NCBI RefSeq assembly: GCF_900113065.1
Contig: NZ_FOOA01000010.1
Span: 1-64,000 of the forward strand
Source of the DNA: Aureimonas phyllosphaerae
GTDB lineage: Bacteria > Pseudomonadota > Alphaproteobacteria > Rhizobiales > Rhizobiaceae
Reading direction: 5' to 3'
Length of the DNA stretch: 64,000 nt
Part shown: piece by piece, positions 7,636 to 17,373 of the stretch
How the letters are laid out: each line of letters begins with the position of its first letter
How positions within the stretch are numbered: the first letter of the stretch is position 1
The notes under the pieces: generated by a model
The model's input: the letters and a program-made list of their open reading frames with translations, nothing else
The model's database searches: none
What the model was told of the DNA's origin: nothing
Position numbers and translations under genes: made by a program

Positions 7636-8127
7636 TCAGGCGGCCATCGCTCCGCAGGACTGCCGATACCTTCCGCATTCGACGCCGAACCGCTGGACGA
7701 GCGGCCCGTCCCCTGGAAGGTAGACGAACGAAGGCATCCTGTACGCCGTGAGAATGCCATAGCCGGACGCCGCCGCAGGCGCGGGTTCGACATCGACGCT
7801 ACCGCCGTAGACCTTCGACAGGTTCTTGGCGACACGCCACAGTTCGTCGTCGAGCCCGAAAGGGGCATTCATCGGTACGAAGACCTGTGTCAGGACCAGA
7901 CCGCCGGCCAACGTGAAGACGACTTCCGGGTTGCGGTCGGACCGCAGCGTCTCGTCGACGACCTGCCTGATCGCAAAGTACGGCATCGAGTCGCTGATGC
8001 GCATCTCGTCTGACAGCGAACGCTTCTCTTCGAGGTTGGCGAGTCCGCGTATGTCCAAGGGACGGTTCCTCACCATCTTGCAAAGCGCCCGGCGTAGCTC
8101 CGCCGCCGTGTCGATCGTGCCCGTCAC
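7636..8127 (-). CDS. Island protein B1 (hypothetical, paralogue of 9418-9894)
   Basis: This 163-residue protein of unknown function is related to the one at 9418-9894. The two share PEVVFxLxGGxVLxQ, a DELWxVA segment, GGxVxxxPAP, GYGIL/GFGIL-xAxRMP, and a C-terminal RFGVECGxxxQS. A GTG start at 8125-8127 is preferred because GGAGAA lies upstream and the paralogue starts at the equivalent place; an in-frame start at 8271 would add 48 basic residues with no counterpart in B2. No membrane segment or signal peptide is evident. Its stop lies about 220 bases before A1 on the same strand. Confidence 0.65.
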   Translation of the reverse strand: MTGTIDTAAELRRALCKMVRNRPLDIRGLANLEEKRSLSDEMRISDSMPYFAIRQVVDETLRSDRNPEVVFTLAGGLVLTQVFVPMNAPFGLDDELWRVAKNLSKVYGGSVDVEPAPAAASGYGILTAYRMPSFVYLPGDGPLVQRFGVECGRYRQSCGAMAA

Positions 8128-8482
8128 GCGGTTCTCCGGTTTCTTCCGTGCGAGTTCCTGTCGCGCCTGCCTTGGCAAGCCGTCATCGACGACAGCGCGG
8201 CGCCGAACGGCAACCCTCCTCGTCGGAATGCGGACCCGATCCTCTGCCAACTTCCCCTCCCCTGCGTTCATGGTTCACTTCACGCCTTTCCCGCCTCGAA
8301 CCGATGACGGTTCGAGAACATTTGATCCGAAGCGGACGGTCCGCTCTTCGTCGCGGAAGGCCAATTGGGTTTCGAATGGCCGCGCGCGGCCGAGCGATTG
8401 GACTGCGATGCCGTTTTGGTCGGACGCTCACTGACCGGGCGGTCCGATGCGGCGGTCCCGCCAAGACGGGACGCCTTGACGG
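8128..8482. other. Intergenic region between A2 and B1
   Basis: No convincing gene is seen here. The frame of B1 continues upstream to 8271 but without a good start. A perfect inverted repeat lies at 8295-8316 and is listed separately. The remainder shows no recognisable promoter box. Confidence 0.45.
8295..8316. promoter_or_regulatory. Perfect 8-bp inverted repeat upstream of B1
   Basis: CTCGAACC and GGTTCGAG flank a six-base spacer (gatgac). It lies about 170 bases before the preferred B1 start. It could be an operator or a terminator for A2; it is followed by AACATTT rather than a true T-run on the plus strand. Role unknown. Confidence 0.4.
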
Positions 8483-8890
8483 CTAAGCCGCCATGGGTCT
8501 CGGGAAGCGCTCTTTCCAGCCGATGGATCTCATCAGGTTCCCGATCATCCACATGAGCATGGCCAAGCGGGACGGGATCTCGCCGGTCCACGTGGCCCAG
8601 TCACGCGGCACGTTTTCGTAGACTGCGAGCAGGGACGAAATCGTCGTGAAGGTTCCGGTTTCCGGATCCGGCGCGAGGAAGGTGAAGTCCTCGTCGTTGA
8701 CGATGATGGCGACGTCCGCGTTCGCGGGATCGGCGAGGTCGAGGCCCAGCCGTTCCTCCAGGATCCTCGCCACCCCGACCCAGGGGTCCTCGCGCCCTGC
8801 CGCCAAGTAGGCGCCCCTGGCCGCGAACATGGCTTCCCTCGTCTCCTCATCCAACGTCAGCTGGTGCAGGCGCGTTCGTCTGTTCGGCAC
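8483..8890 (-). CDS. Island protein A2 (hypothetical, paralogue of 7002-7412)
   Basis: This 135-residue protein of unknown function is the second member of family A. It shares with A1 the segments DPWVGVARILEERL, DLADPANAD, NDEDFTFLAP and TTISSLLAVYEN, and ends with a Met/Trp-rich hydrophobic stretch (LAMLMWMIGNLMRSI) that could pack or touch a membrane. It uses a GTG start (8888-8890) with AAGGAG seven bases upstream. The N-terminus is basic (PNRRTRLHQL). Similarity to A1 is high and even across the protein, which indicates duplication and maintained selection rather than a decaying copy. Confidence 0.7.
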   Translation of the reverse strand: MPNRRTRLHQLTLDEETREAMFAARGAYLAAGREDPWVGVARILEERLGLDLADPANADVAIIVNDEDFTFLAPDPETGTFTTISSLLAVYENVPRDWATWTGEIPSRLAMLMWMIGNLMRSIGWKERFPRPMAA

Positions 8891-8918
8891 GTGAGGCTCC
8901 TTGCGACTTCGATCACTG

Positions 8919-8952
8919 CAAAAATGGTTCCCCGGGTCGGAGGCGGGCGCAA
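8919..8952 (-). repeat. Duplicated leader upstream of A2
   Basis: This is the counterpart of the leader at 7440-7470, placed 29 bases upstream of the A2 start. Both carry an A-run next to ATG-TTCC, then GGTCGG and GGGCGCA. A weaker resemblance is seen near 9951-9975 upstream of B2. Shared non-coding sequence at fixed spacing suggests co-regulation of the modules. Confidence 0.5.
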
Positions 8953-9229
8953 GTATGTGGACAGGAATTTTTTCCGGGCTGATCGATGGAGGCGGTCGTT
9001 TGCCCCCGTCGGGAGCTTGTTGCCTCGACCGCCGGTTGGGAGATTGCCCTCCATACAGGGATGGCGCGCATGCCAGGCAGGCTGAGCGTCATCTTCCCGT
9101 GATCAGCCGTGGCCAAAGGATTCAGCCGTCCGGCGAAGGGTGCCGTCGATCGGAAATGTTTTCCGAGCCAGGCAACGCCTACGAGTTCCGCGCTGTCGAT
9201 CGAGAGCGGCAACGCTAGGCGTTCAGTCC

Positions 9230-9421
9230 TTATACCTTGCGGACCGAACGGGATGCCGTCGGCATGCGGTCGGCCAGCATCCGCGCGAGTTCGCAAACCT
9301 GCGCTTCGGATGGCCGCCATCCCCTCTCGCGCAGCATGTCGCCCAGCCGTTGGAGGGCGTCGATCTCTTCATCCGACCGATCGCTCCTGCCGACCGGCTC
9401 GCATGCCGTCTCGCGCGTCAA
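9230..9421 (-). CDS. Possible small protein overlapping the end of B2
   Basis: This is a 63-codon frame beginning with TTG whose first bases overlap the B2 stop (TTGA, 9418-9421), an arrangement that allows translational coupling. The product has a charged helical look (SDEEIDALQRLGDMLRERG, SEAQVCELARMLADRM). No family is recognised and no equivalent was found after B1. It could be real or chance; the remaining 8891-9229 stretch contains only the A2 leader and no other gene that I can support. Confidence 0.35.
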   Translation of the reverse strand: MTRETACEPVGRSDRSDEEIDALQRLGDMLRERGWRPSEAQVCELARMLADRMPTASRSVRKV

Positions 9422-9894
9422 GCCGCCACCCGTTCACGGGACTGCTGGAACTTGCCGCACTCGACGCCGAAGCGTTCGATCAGCGGCCAGTCGTTCGGTC
9501 CGTAATACCCCGGAGGCATTCGGAACGCCTCGAGGATGCCGAAGCCGTAGGCGCTGGACGGCGCCGGCGTCAGCCAGACCTTCCCGCCATGGAGGACGGA
9601 CGCGTCGCCTGCCACCTTCCAGAGCTCGTCTTCGATGGCAAGGTCGCCATCCGCCGGCACGTGGATCTGCCCCAACACCTGCCCGCCGCCCAGGATGAAG
9701 ACGACCTCCGGCTTGTCGCCCGAACGCAGCACGGCGCCGATCGCATTGTGGATATCGAGATTTGAGATCGACGCCGCGAGATCGAACTTTTTGTGCACGT
9801 GCCGGACCTCGTAGTGCACGTTGAAATTCCCCGCTTTCAGTGCGGCGGCGAGCGCGTCGCGGAGTTCGTCGATCGTTTCGATCTTGTCTGCCAT
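9418..9894 (-). CDS. Island protein B2 (hypothetical, paralogue of 7636-8127)
   Basis: This 158-residue protein of unknown function is the better-defined member of family B. It starts at the ATG at 9892-9894 with GAGGAA upstream. It has an N-terminal helical section (IDELRDALAAALKAGNF), then PEVVFILGGGQVLGQIHVP, DELWKVAGD, GGKVWLTPAP, FGILEAFRMPPGYYGPNDWP and RFGVECGKFQQS. The shared block with B1 covers the last 95 or so residues and the two diverge at the N-terminus. It is the first gene of the minus-strand island set and is divergent from the 10250 pair. Confidence 0.68.
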   Translation of the reverse strand: MADKIETIDELRDALAAALKAGNFNVHYEVRHVHKKFDLAASISNLDIHNAIGAVLRSGDKPEVVFILGGGQVLGQIHVPADGDLAIEDELWKVAGDASVLHGGKVWLTPAPSSAYGFGILEAFRMPPGYYGPNDWPLIERFGVECGKFQQSRERVAA

Positions 9895-10249
9895 GGGGCG
9901 TTCCTCGGTCCGTTTCCGACGGTCGATCGGGACCGCCGAAAAATGCTGATGGCAAAAAATCGGGAGCGCAAGCGGGTGGACGAAACGTGAACGGTCCTGA
10001 AGAAACGGAGCGCCGCCCACTCGTCGTGTTCCGGGGCATGGAGGCGTTGGCTGCGGGATACGCATCGCCTCTTCGTCCGGTCGAGCGCTCGCATCGGAAG
10101 GTTTAAGCAGAGGCGGCCGATCCGGACGCGAGCGCGGTCGGAGGAACGGTTTCGAAGTCCGATCGCGTCAGCTGGGGCTTGCGGGCTCATCCGATCCGGG
10201 GGACCGTTTTGATGTCGCACTGAGAAGCGCTCAGGAGGAGGTACAAGGA
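9895..10249. other. Divergent intergenic region in the island
   Basis: No gene is supported here. The stretch separates the minus-strand B2 gene from the plus-strand pair at 10250 and must hold promoters for both. An A-rich segment (CGAAAAATG and GCAAAAAATCGGG, about 9935-9965) resembles the A1/A2 leaders weakly. Just before 10250 there is a strong AGGAGGAGG ribosome binding site. Confidence 0.45.
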
Positions 10250-10627
10250 ATGGCCGAAAGGACTCGCAACGGCGCTGAAGGATCCAGCCGCCATGCCGAT
10301 GACGGTGGCCAACGCGCTTGGTTCGCCTTCGGCAATGACTGGAGGTGCGATCTCGTTGGCATCGGCCCGGATACCCCCGTCAGGTGGGTGCTGGACCGCG
10401 ACAAGAAGGCGATCATCTGGCTCAATCTGCACGAGGTCGAAGACGGCCCCTGGGTTCTGGGCACGGTGGCCGAAGGGAAGGATTTCGAGCGGAAGCTGCT
10501 ACGGGATCACCCCGGGCTGCTCGACCGCGACGAGTGCCCTGGCGTTACGATGAGCGACACGTTTCCCGCTTGGGCGCACGCGGTCCACGACTTGCGTGAC
10601 GACGGCCGTTGGGAGTTCGTACGCTGA
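10250..10627 (+). CDS. Island protein D1 (hypothetical, diverged paralogue of the next gene)
   Basis: This 125-residue protein is of unknown function. AGGAGGAGG precedes the ATG. The core VRWVLDRDKKAIIWLNLHEV, GPWVLGTV, DHPGLLDRDE and SDTFPAWA aligns with IRWVFDRED, LGWVRGT, NDPRFLSDLDE and SDEMPDWP in the downstream gene, so the two are diverged duplicates. The protein is acidic and Trp-rich, with no signal peptide or membrane segment. Its TGA overlaps the next ATG by one base (TGATG at 10625-10629), which implies coupled translation and perhaps a heterodimer (inference). Confidence 0.65.
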   Translation: MAERTRNGAEGSSRHADDGGQRAWFAFGNDWRCDLVGIGPDTPVRWVLDRDKKAIIWLNLHEVEDGPWVLGTVAEGKDFERKLLRDHPGLLDRDECPGVTMSDTFPAWAHAVHDLRDDGRWEFVR

Positions 10628-11115
10628 TGGTCGTCATCCCGTTCATTGGGTCCTCGAAAGTTCCGCCCGAGGTAGAGTTGCCCCTCGAGGTGGAAGAGAG
10701 CGACGTTGAGGGTCGCTACGTTTCCGTCGGCAAGTGGCAGCACTTCTTCGACGACCGGCCGACCTGGTCCGAAATCCGATGGGTGTTCGATCGGGAGGAC
10801 TGGTCCGTCGCGTTCCTGGAGATCCTGAACCCGGTCACCCTAGGATGGGTCCGCGGCACCAAGGAGGAGGCATCGAGCGTCGAGATCGACCTGACCGAGA
10901 ACGACCCGCGCTTCCTGAGCGACCTCGACGAATGGGGGCTGTCCCAATCCGACGAGATGCCAGATTGGCCATGCATGGGGGCGGAACTGAAGGCGCGCGC
11001 CGAACTCGTGGAGATCGAGCGGCTGGAAGAAAGAAGGCGGTGCAACGCGGTCCGGCTTCGGCTCCCGGAGGGCCCGGAGGTGCGGACGGTGAGCATTCGG
11101 TTCGTCGGCCCCTGA
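10627..11115 (+). CDS. Island protein D2 (hypothetical, diverged paralogue of the previous gene)
   Basis: This 162-residue protein is of unknown function and starts at the ATG within TGATG shared with D1. A core related to D1 (IRWVFDRED to SDEMPDWP, roughly residues 45-115) is followed by an extra C-terminal part with a charged helix (ELVEIERLEERRR) and a beta-like end (VRLRLPEGPEVRTVSIRFV). No export signal is seen. A TTG start at 10609 is possible but would overlap D1 more and has no better ribosome site. It is the last plausible gene before the repeat array. Confidence 0.63.
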   Translation: MVVIPFIGSSKVPPEVELPLEVEESDVEGRYVSVGKWQHFFDDRPTWSEIRWVFDREDWSVAFLEILNPVTLGWVRGTKEEASSVEIDLTENDPRFLSDLDEWGLSQSDEMPDWPCMGAELKARAELVEIERLEERRRCNAVRLRLPEGPEVRTVSIRFVGP

Positions 11116-11390
11116 CGAGGTCTGGACGGAACGCAGGCTGTCGGCGCTGGCCATTAGGATCGTGAATGCGGACGCGGCTGAGTGCTTGGCGGCAGCCTCC
11201 AGCTTGCGTCGGCCGATCACCGTAGCTGTCCCCCACCGCACCGCCACTGTTCGTATAAGGGGCCGCCGACCGCGAACGGTTGAGGTGTCCCCACCCGCAT
11301 CCGCAGACGGCTTTTGGCTGGTTCCTCGTCGAAAAATCCCGGGAGTTCGGCTCTCGGTCGATCCATTCCAAGCGCTCTTGCGTGCCTTTT
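11116..11390. other. Intergenic region before the repeat array
   Basis: No convincing gene is present. Short frames occur on both strands but lack ribosome sites and recognisable motifs. The stretch could hold remains of a mobile element or replicon, given the repeats directly after it, but nothing in it proves this. Confidence 0.4.
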
Positions 11391-11513
11391 ACCCATAAAT
11401 CCCGCAGAGCAAAATGCGGGATTTATGGGTGTTTGGCGGTCGAAAACGCGCAAATGCGGGATTTATGGGGGTGCTCTGCGGGCTTTATGGGGGTGAATGC
11501 GGGATTTATGGGG
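11391..11513. repeat. Iteron-like array of TGCGGGATTTATGGG[GT] repeats
   Basis: Five copies of a 16-base unit are present. One is inverted (ACCCATAAATCCCGCA, 11391-11406), and four are direct at 11415-11430, 11455-11470, 11477-11492 (one change, GGGCTTT) and 11498-11513. The inverted copy and the first direct copy form a perfect 16-bp hairpin with an eight-base spacer. The last three direct copies are spaced 22 and 21 bases apart, that is two helical turns, as expected for protein-binding iterons. Reading frames differ between copies, so this is not a coding repeat. It could be a plasmid-type origin, a transposon end or a regulator array. Confidence 0.75.
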
Positions 11514-11696
11514 TAGGCGACACCTGTCAAGGAAAAGCCAGGACGCAGATCCCCGCCATCGCTGGCGGATGGTTGCCGTCCGATCCGCCGAGCCATTCGC
11601 AAAACCGCTCGCGAATGCCCTGGAGCGTCTTCTCCCGGCGTCCGACGGAGTTAAAGGACGTCCCACTCCGCCGAACTTCACGGCACCGACCGCCCG
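11514..11696. other. Intergenic region downstream of gyrB
   Basis: This is the 3' flank of gyrB. No gene is supported and no clear T-rich stem-loop terminator was found. Composition returns to that of the core chromosome towards gyrB. Confidence 0.4.
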
Positions 11697-14258
<2,562 letters not shown>

Positions 14259-14345
14259 TCAGCGCTTTCGCTGATCCCGGCGGCCTTACATCGACACCGC
14301 AGGGTTCCCATCTCAGCCCTTCCGATCCACCGAAGCATCGTCCTG

Positions 14346-15725
14346 ATGTCCGCGCTTTCCGACCCCTTCCTCGCGCCCGCCCCGCGCCCCCAGCCGCGAC
14401 CGCTCTCGACGCCCGCCTTCATCTGGACGGCGATGCGCAACCCGATCGAGATCTGGGGCGAGCGGGCCTATCGCGAGAGGGTCCTGCGCAACGACTGGCT
14501 GCGCGTGCCCACCGTCATCGTCAACGACCCGGCCACGATCCGGCACTGCCTCGTCGACAACGCGGCGAACTATGCCATGCAGCCGCTGCGCCAGCGCGTG
14601 CTGCGGCCGATGCTGCGCGACGGGCTTCTTACCGCCGAGGGCGAGCTCTGGCGCCGCACGCGCCGGGCGATGGCGCCGGTCTTCACGCCGCGCAATGTCG
14701 GCGGGCTCGCCGCCATCATGGCCACGCGCTCGCAGGCCTTCGCCGAAGCGCTCGAGCAAAGCGAAGCGGATGCGCCGCGCGACGTCGCGAACGAGATGAC
14801 GCTTCTCACCTACGACATCCTGCAGGCGACCCTCTTCACCGACGCGATCGCCGGCGAGCCGGCCGAGTTCGCGCGCGCGATGGACGACTTCCTCCACCGG
14901 ATGGGACGGATCGACCCGCTCGACCTTCTCGACGCGCCGGCCTTCCTGCCGCGGGTCGGCCGCCTCCTCGGCCACCGCTCGACGACCTATTTCCGGCGCC
15001 TGATCACCGAGACGGCCGAGCGCCGCCGCGCCCTGATCGCCGCCGATCCGACATCCGCGCCGCGCGATCTCCTGACGCTTCTGCTTCAGACCGAAGGCCT
15101 GTCGGCCTCCGAGGTCGAGGACAACATCATCACATTCATCGGGGCGGGCCACGAGACCACGGCGCGCGCGCTCGGCTGGACGCTCTACCTCCTCGCCAGC
15201 GCGCCCATCGAGCGCGACAAGGTCGAGCGGGAGCTCGACGAGCAGTTGCCGGGCCTGCCCGATCCGCGCGAATGGGCCGACGCCCTGCCCCGGACGCGCG
15301 CCGCGCTGGAGGAGGCCATGCGCCTCTATCCGCCCGCGCCCTCGCTCAATCGCATGGCGATCGAGGCCGACACGGTGGCGGGCATGGAGGTGCCGGCCGG
15401 CGCCTCCCTCCTCGTGATGCCCTGGCTCGTCCACCGGCACGAGGCGCTGTGGGAGCGGCCCGGCCATTTCCTCCCCGACCGCTTCGCGCCGGAGAATCGC
15501 GGGCGGATCGACCGCTACCAGTACATTCCCTTCGGCGTCGGCCCGCGCGTGTGCATCGGCGCCTCGTTCGCCCTTCAGGAAGGCGTGATCGCGCTCGCCT
15601 GCCTGATGCGGACGTTGCGCTTCGAATACGTCGGCGCCCGGCCGCCCCACCCCGTGCAGAAGATCACCGTGCAGCCGCGCGGCGGACTACCGATGCGGGT
15701 GACGCGGCGTCGAAAGTCGCTTTGA
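14346..15725 (+). CDS. Cytochrome P450
   Basis: This is a heme monooxygenase of 459 residues, soluble as usual for bacterial P450s. The I-helix oxygen-activation motif AGHETT is at 267-272, the ExxR motif at E323/R326, and the heme-binding loop FGVGPRVCIG with Cys403. An N-terminal Pro-rich start without a membrane anchor fits a class I enzyme needing ferredoxin and ferredoxin reductase, neither of which is encoded nearby. Divergent from gyrB with about 200 bases between them. The substrate cannot be predicted; overall layout resembles CYP1xx-type fatty acid or terpene hydroxylases, which is a guess. Confidence 0.95.
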   Translation: MSALSDPFLAPAPRPQPRPLSTPAFIWTAMRNPIEIWGERAYRERVLRNDWLRVPTVIVNDPATIRHCLVDNAANYAMQPLRQRVLRPMLRDGLLTAEGELWRRTRRAMAPVFTPRNVGGLAAIMATRSQAFAEALEQSEADAPRDVANEMTLLTYDILQATLFTDAIAGEPAEFARAMDDFLHRMGRIDPLDLLDAPAFLPRVGRLLGHRSTTYFRRLITETAERRRALIAADPTSAPRDLLTLLLQTEGLSASEVEDNIITFIGAGHETTARALGWTLYLLASAPIERDKVERELDEQLPGLPDPREWADALPRTRAALEEAMRLYPPAPSLNRMAIEADTVAGMEVPAGASLLVMPWLVHRHEALWERPGHFLPDRFAPENRGRIDRYQYIPFGVGPRVCIGASFALQEGVIALACLMRTLRFEYVGARPPHPVQKITVQPRGGLPMRVTRRRKSL

Positions 15726-15958
15726 CGCGGCGCAATCGATGATCGCCGTGCGGGTGGACCTTGATTTTGGCGGCGAAAGGGGCCATTGACACGCGATCGT
15801 TTGCCTGCCGACCGCGACGGACGTGGCTTCTCCTTTCGGGGAAGAGCCCCGAGCCTTTCGGCTCCGCCGCCGACGGACGAATGAATGTAGAACCGCCGGG
15901 CCAGCCCGGACATCAACCCACGGGGTCTCGCACCCCGGCCCGTATCGAAAGGATGCCC

Positions 15959-16213
15959 ATGAAGGTCGACGTTCGCGACAACAATGTGGAACAGGCGCTG
16001 CGCGCTCTGAAGAAGAAGCTCCAGCGTGAGGGCGTCTTCCGCGAAATGAAGGAGCGCCGGGCTTACGAGAAGCCGTCCGAGCGTCGCGTTCGCGAGAAGC
16101 AGGATGCCATCCGCCGCACCCGCAAGGCCGCTCGCAAGCAGGCCCAGCGCGAGGGTCTGCTGCCGGCGCCGAAGAAGGCCGTCCGTCCGGGCGCTCCGTC
16201 CCGCGGGGCCTGA
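15959..16213 (+). CDS. rpsU: 30S ribosomal protein S21
   Basis: This small-subunit protein acts in base pairing of mRNA leaders during initiation. The product is 84 residues: [21 protein letters not shown], a basic helical middle and an Ala/Pro/Lys-rich tail. The second ATG (15959-15961) is preferred over the one at 15953, because AAAGGA is well spaced for it and S21 proteins begin M-x-V-x-VRDNN. It is slightly longer than the common 67-72 residues owing to the tail. It is monocistronic and followed directly by a strong terminator. Confidence 0.95.
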   Translation: MKVDVRDNNVEQALRALKKKLQREGVFREMKERRAYEKPSERRVREKQDAIRRTRKAARKQAQREGLLPAPKKAVRPGAPSRGA

Positions 16214-16233
16214 AGCCTGATCGATCGAATGGA

Positions 16234-16270
16234 AAAAGGGGCGGCGGATCGCAGGATCCGCCGCCCTTTT
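16234..16270 (+). terminator. Rho-independent terminator of rpsU
   Basis: A perfect 12-bp stem, GGGCGGCGGATC / GATCCGCCGCCC (16239-16250 and 16255-16266), has loop GCAG and is followed by TTTT. It lies 20 bases after the rpsU stop. Confidence 0.9.
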
Positions 16271-16287
16271 CGTTTGATCCTCCGCCT

Positions 16288-17238
16288 TCACCCCTTCGCG
16301 GTGGTGACGACGCCTTGGCTCGGCGCTTCCGGCCGGTCGTTGACGAGCGTGGAATTGGCGGCCGGCGCCTCGTCCTGCCCGAGATAGCGCGAGGGATCGT
16401 TGTCGGCCGGCACGATGCGCTGGATCGCCCTCGGCTCCTGCCCTTCGCCGAACCGCTCGAGAAACCGGGTGCGGATCGCCTCGGCGATGCGCCGCTGGGC
16501 GGTGGCCGTCTCGCCTTCCGTAACGCGCCCGCGCAGCACCAGGATCTGCGCATCCACCGTCAGCTGGTCGAGAAAGGCGACGGGCTCGCTCAGCCGTCCG
16601 TCCGCGCCCTCCTGTTGCCACGCCTCGATCAGCACCTGGCGCGCCGCCTCGAACGGCATGTCGCGCGGCACGGTCACCGCCCAGGCGAGGAGCCGCGAGG
16701 CGGCGCGCGAATGGTTGCGCATCCAGACGTTCCAGAGCGTCGAATTCGGGGCGAACACGAAGAGGCCGTCGAAGGTCTCGAGATGCGAGACGAACAGGCC
16801 GATCTCGTGGACGCGCCCCGCGAAGGTCTGCGTCTCGATATAGTCGCCGACACGGAACGGGCGCAGCCACAGGAGCATGATGCCGGCCGCGATGTTGGTG
16901 AGCGTTCCCTGGAGGGCTAGGCCGACGGCAAGGCCCGCGGCGCCCAGCACCGCGAGCAGCGAGGTCATCTGCACCCCGACCTGCCCCAGCGCGATGATCA
17001 GCGTCAGGATGATGACGACATAGCGCACGATCGCCACGAGCGGCTCGCGCACGGTCTGGTCGATCTTGGCCGACACGCCGAAGGCGCGGGTGACGAGATT
17101 GGCGAGCCGCCCGGCGAGAAAGAAGCCGACCGCAAGGATCAGGATCGCGGCGATGAGATTGGGCAGGAAGGCGGCGGCCTCGGAGGCGAGGCGCGCCAGG
17201 AAGGTGTGCGAGGTCTCGAGCGTTTCCTGGATGGGCAT
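16288..17238 (-). CDS. MscS-family small-conductance mechanosensitive channel
   Basis: This is an inner-membrane channel that relieves osmotic downshock. About 316 residues from the ATG at 17236-17238 (an upstream frame to 17292 is possible). Two or three hydrophobic helices fill residues 20-120, ending in the Gly/Ala-rich pore helix (LLAVLGAAGLAVGLALQGTL). The beta domain follows (FRVGDYIETQTFAGRVHEIGLF), then the alpha/beta C-terminal domain. The tail beyond about 270 is Asp/Pro/Asn-rich and variable. Stand-alone gene between rpsU and cysK. Confidence 0.93.
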   Translation of the reverse strand: MPIQETLETSHTFLARLASEAAAFLPNLIAAILILAVGFFLAGRLANLVTRAFGVSAKIDQTVREPLVAIVRYVVIILTLIIALGQVGVQMTSLLAVLGAAGLAVGLALQGTLTNIAAGIMLLWLRPFRVGDYIETQTFAGRVHEIGLFVSHLETFDGLFVFAPNSTLWNVWMRNHSRAASRLLAWAVTVPRDMPFEAARQVLIEAWQQEGADGRLSEPVAFLDQLTVDAQILVLRGRVTEGETATAQRRIAEAIRTRFLERFGEGQEPRAIQRIVPADNDPSRYLGQDEAPAANSTLVNDRPEAPSQGVVTTAKG

Positions 17239-17315
17239 TCCGGTCGGTCCATTTCGGCTGGGTCGCAGCGGGCGCGCTCCCTCCCGAAGCACCCATCCCT
17301 AGAAAGGACGCACGG

Positions 17316-17352
17316 CCAAAAAGGAAAGGGCCGCCCGACGGCAGCCCTTTCC
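17316..17352 (-). terminator. Rho-independent terminator of cysK
   Basis: GGAAAGGGC (17323-17331) pairs with GCCCTTTCC (17344-17352). On the minus strand the stem is followed by CTTTTTGG, giving a U-rich tail. It lies about 20 bases after the cysK stop and separates it from the MscS gene. Confidence 0.85.
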
Positions 17353-17373
17353 GTCAATTCGTTGCATCGGACA

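Noticed and set aside
5475-11115. CRISPR-associated or Tn7-like transposon
   Set aside because: No tnsC/tniB, tniQ, cas or cargo genes are present, and the only transposase-like protein lacks its catalytic residues.
11391-11513. CRISPR array
   Set aside because: Only five short units, spacers are 6 to 24 bases and irregular, one unit is inverted, and no cas gene is present.
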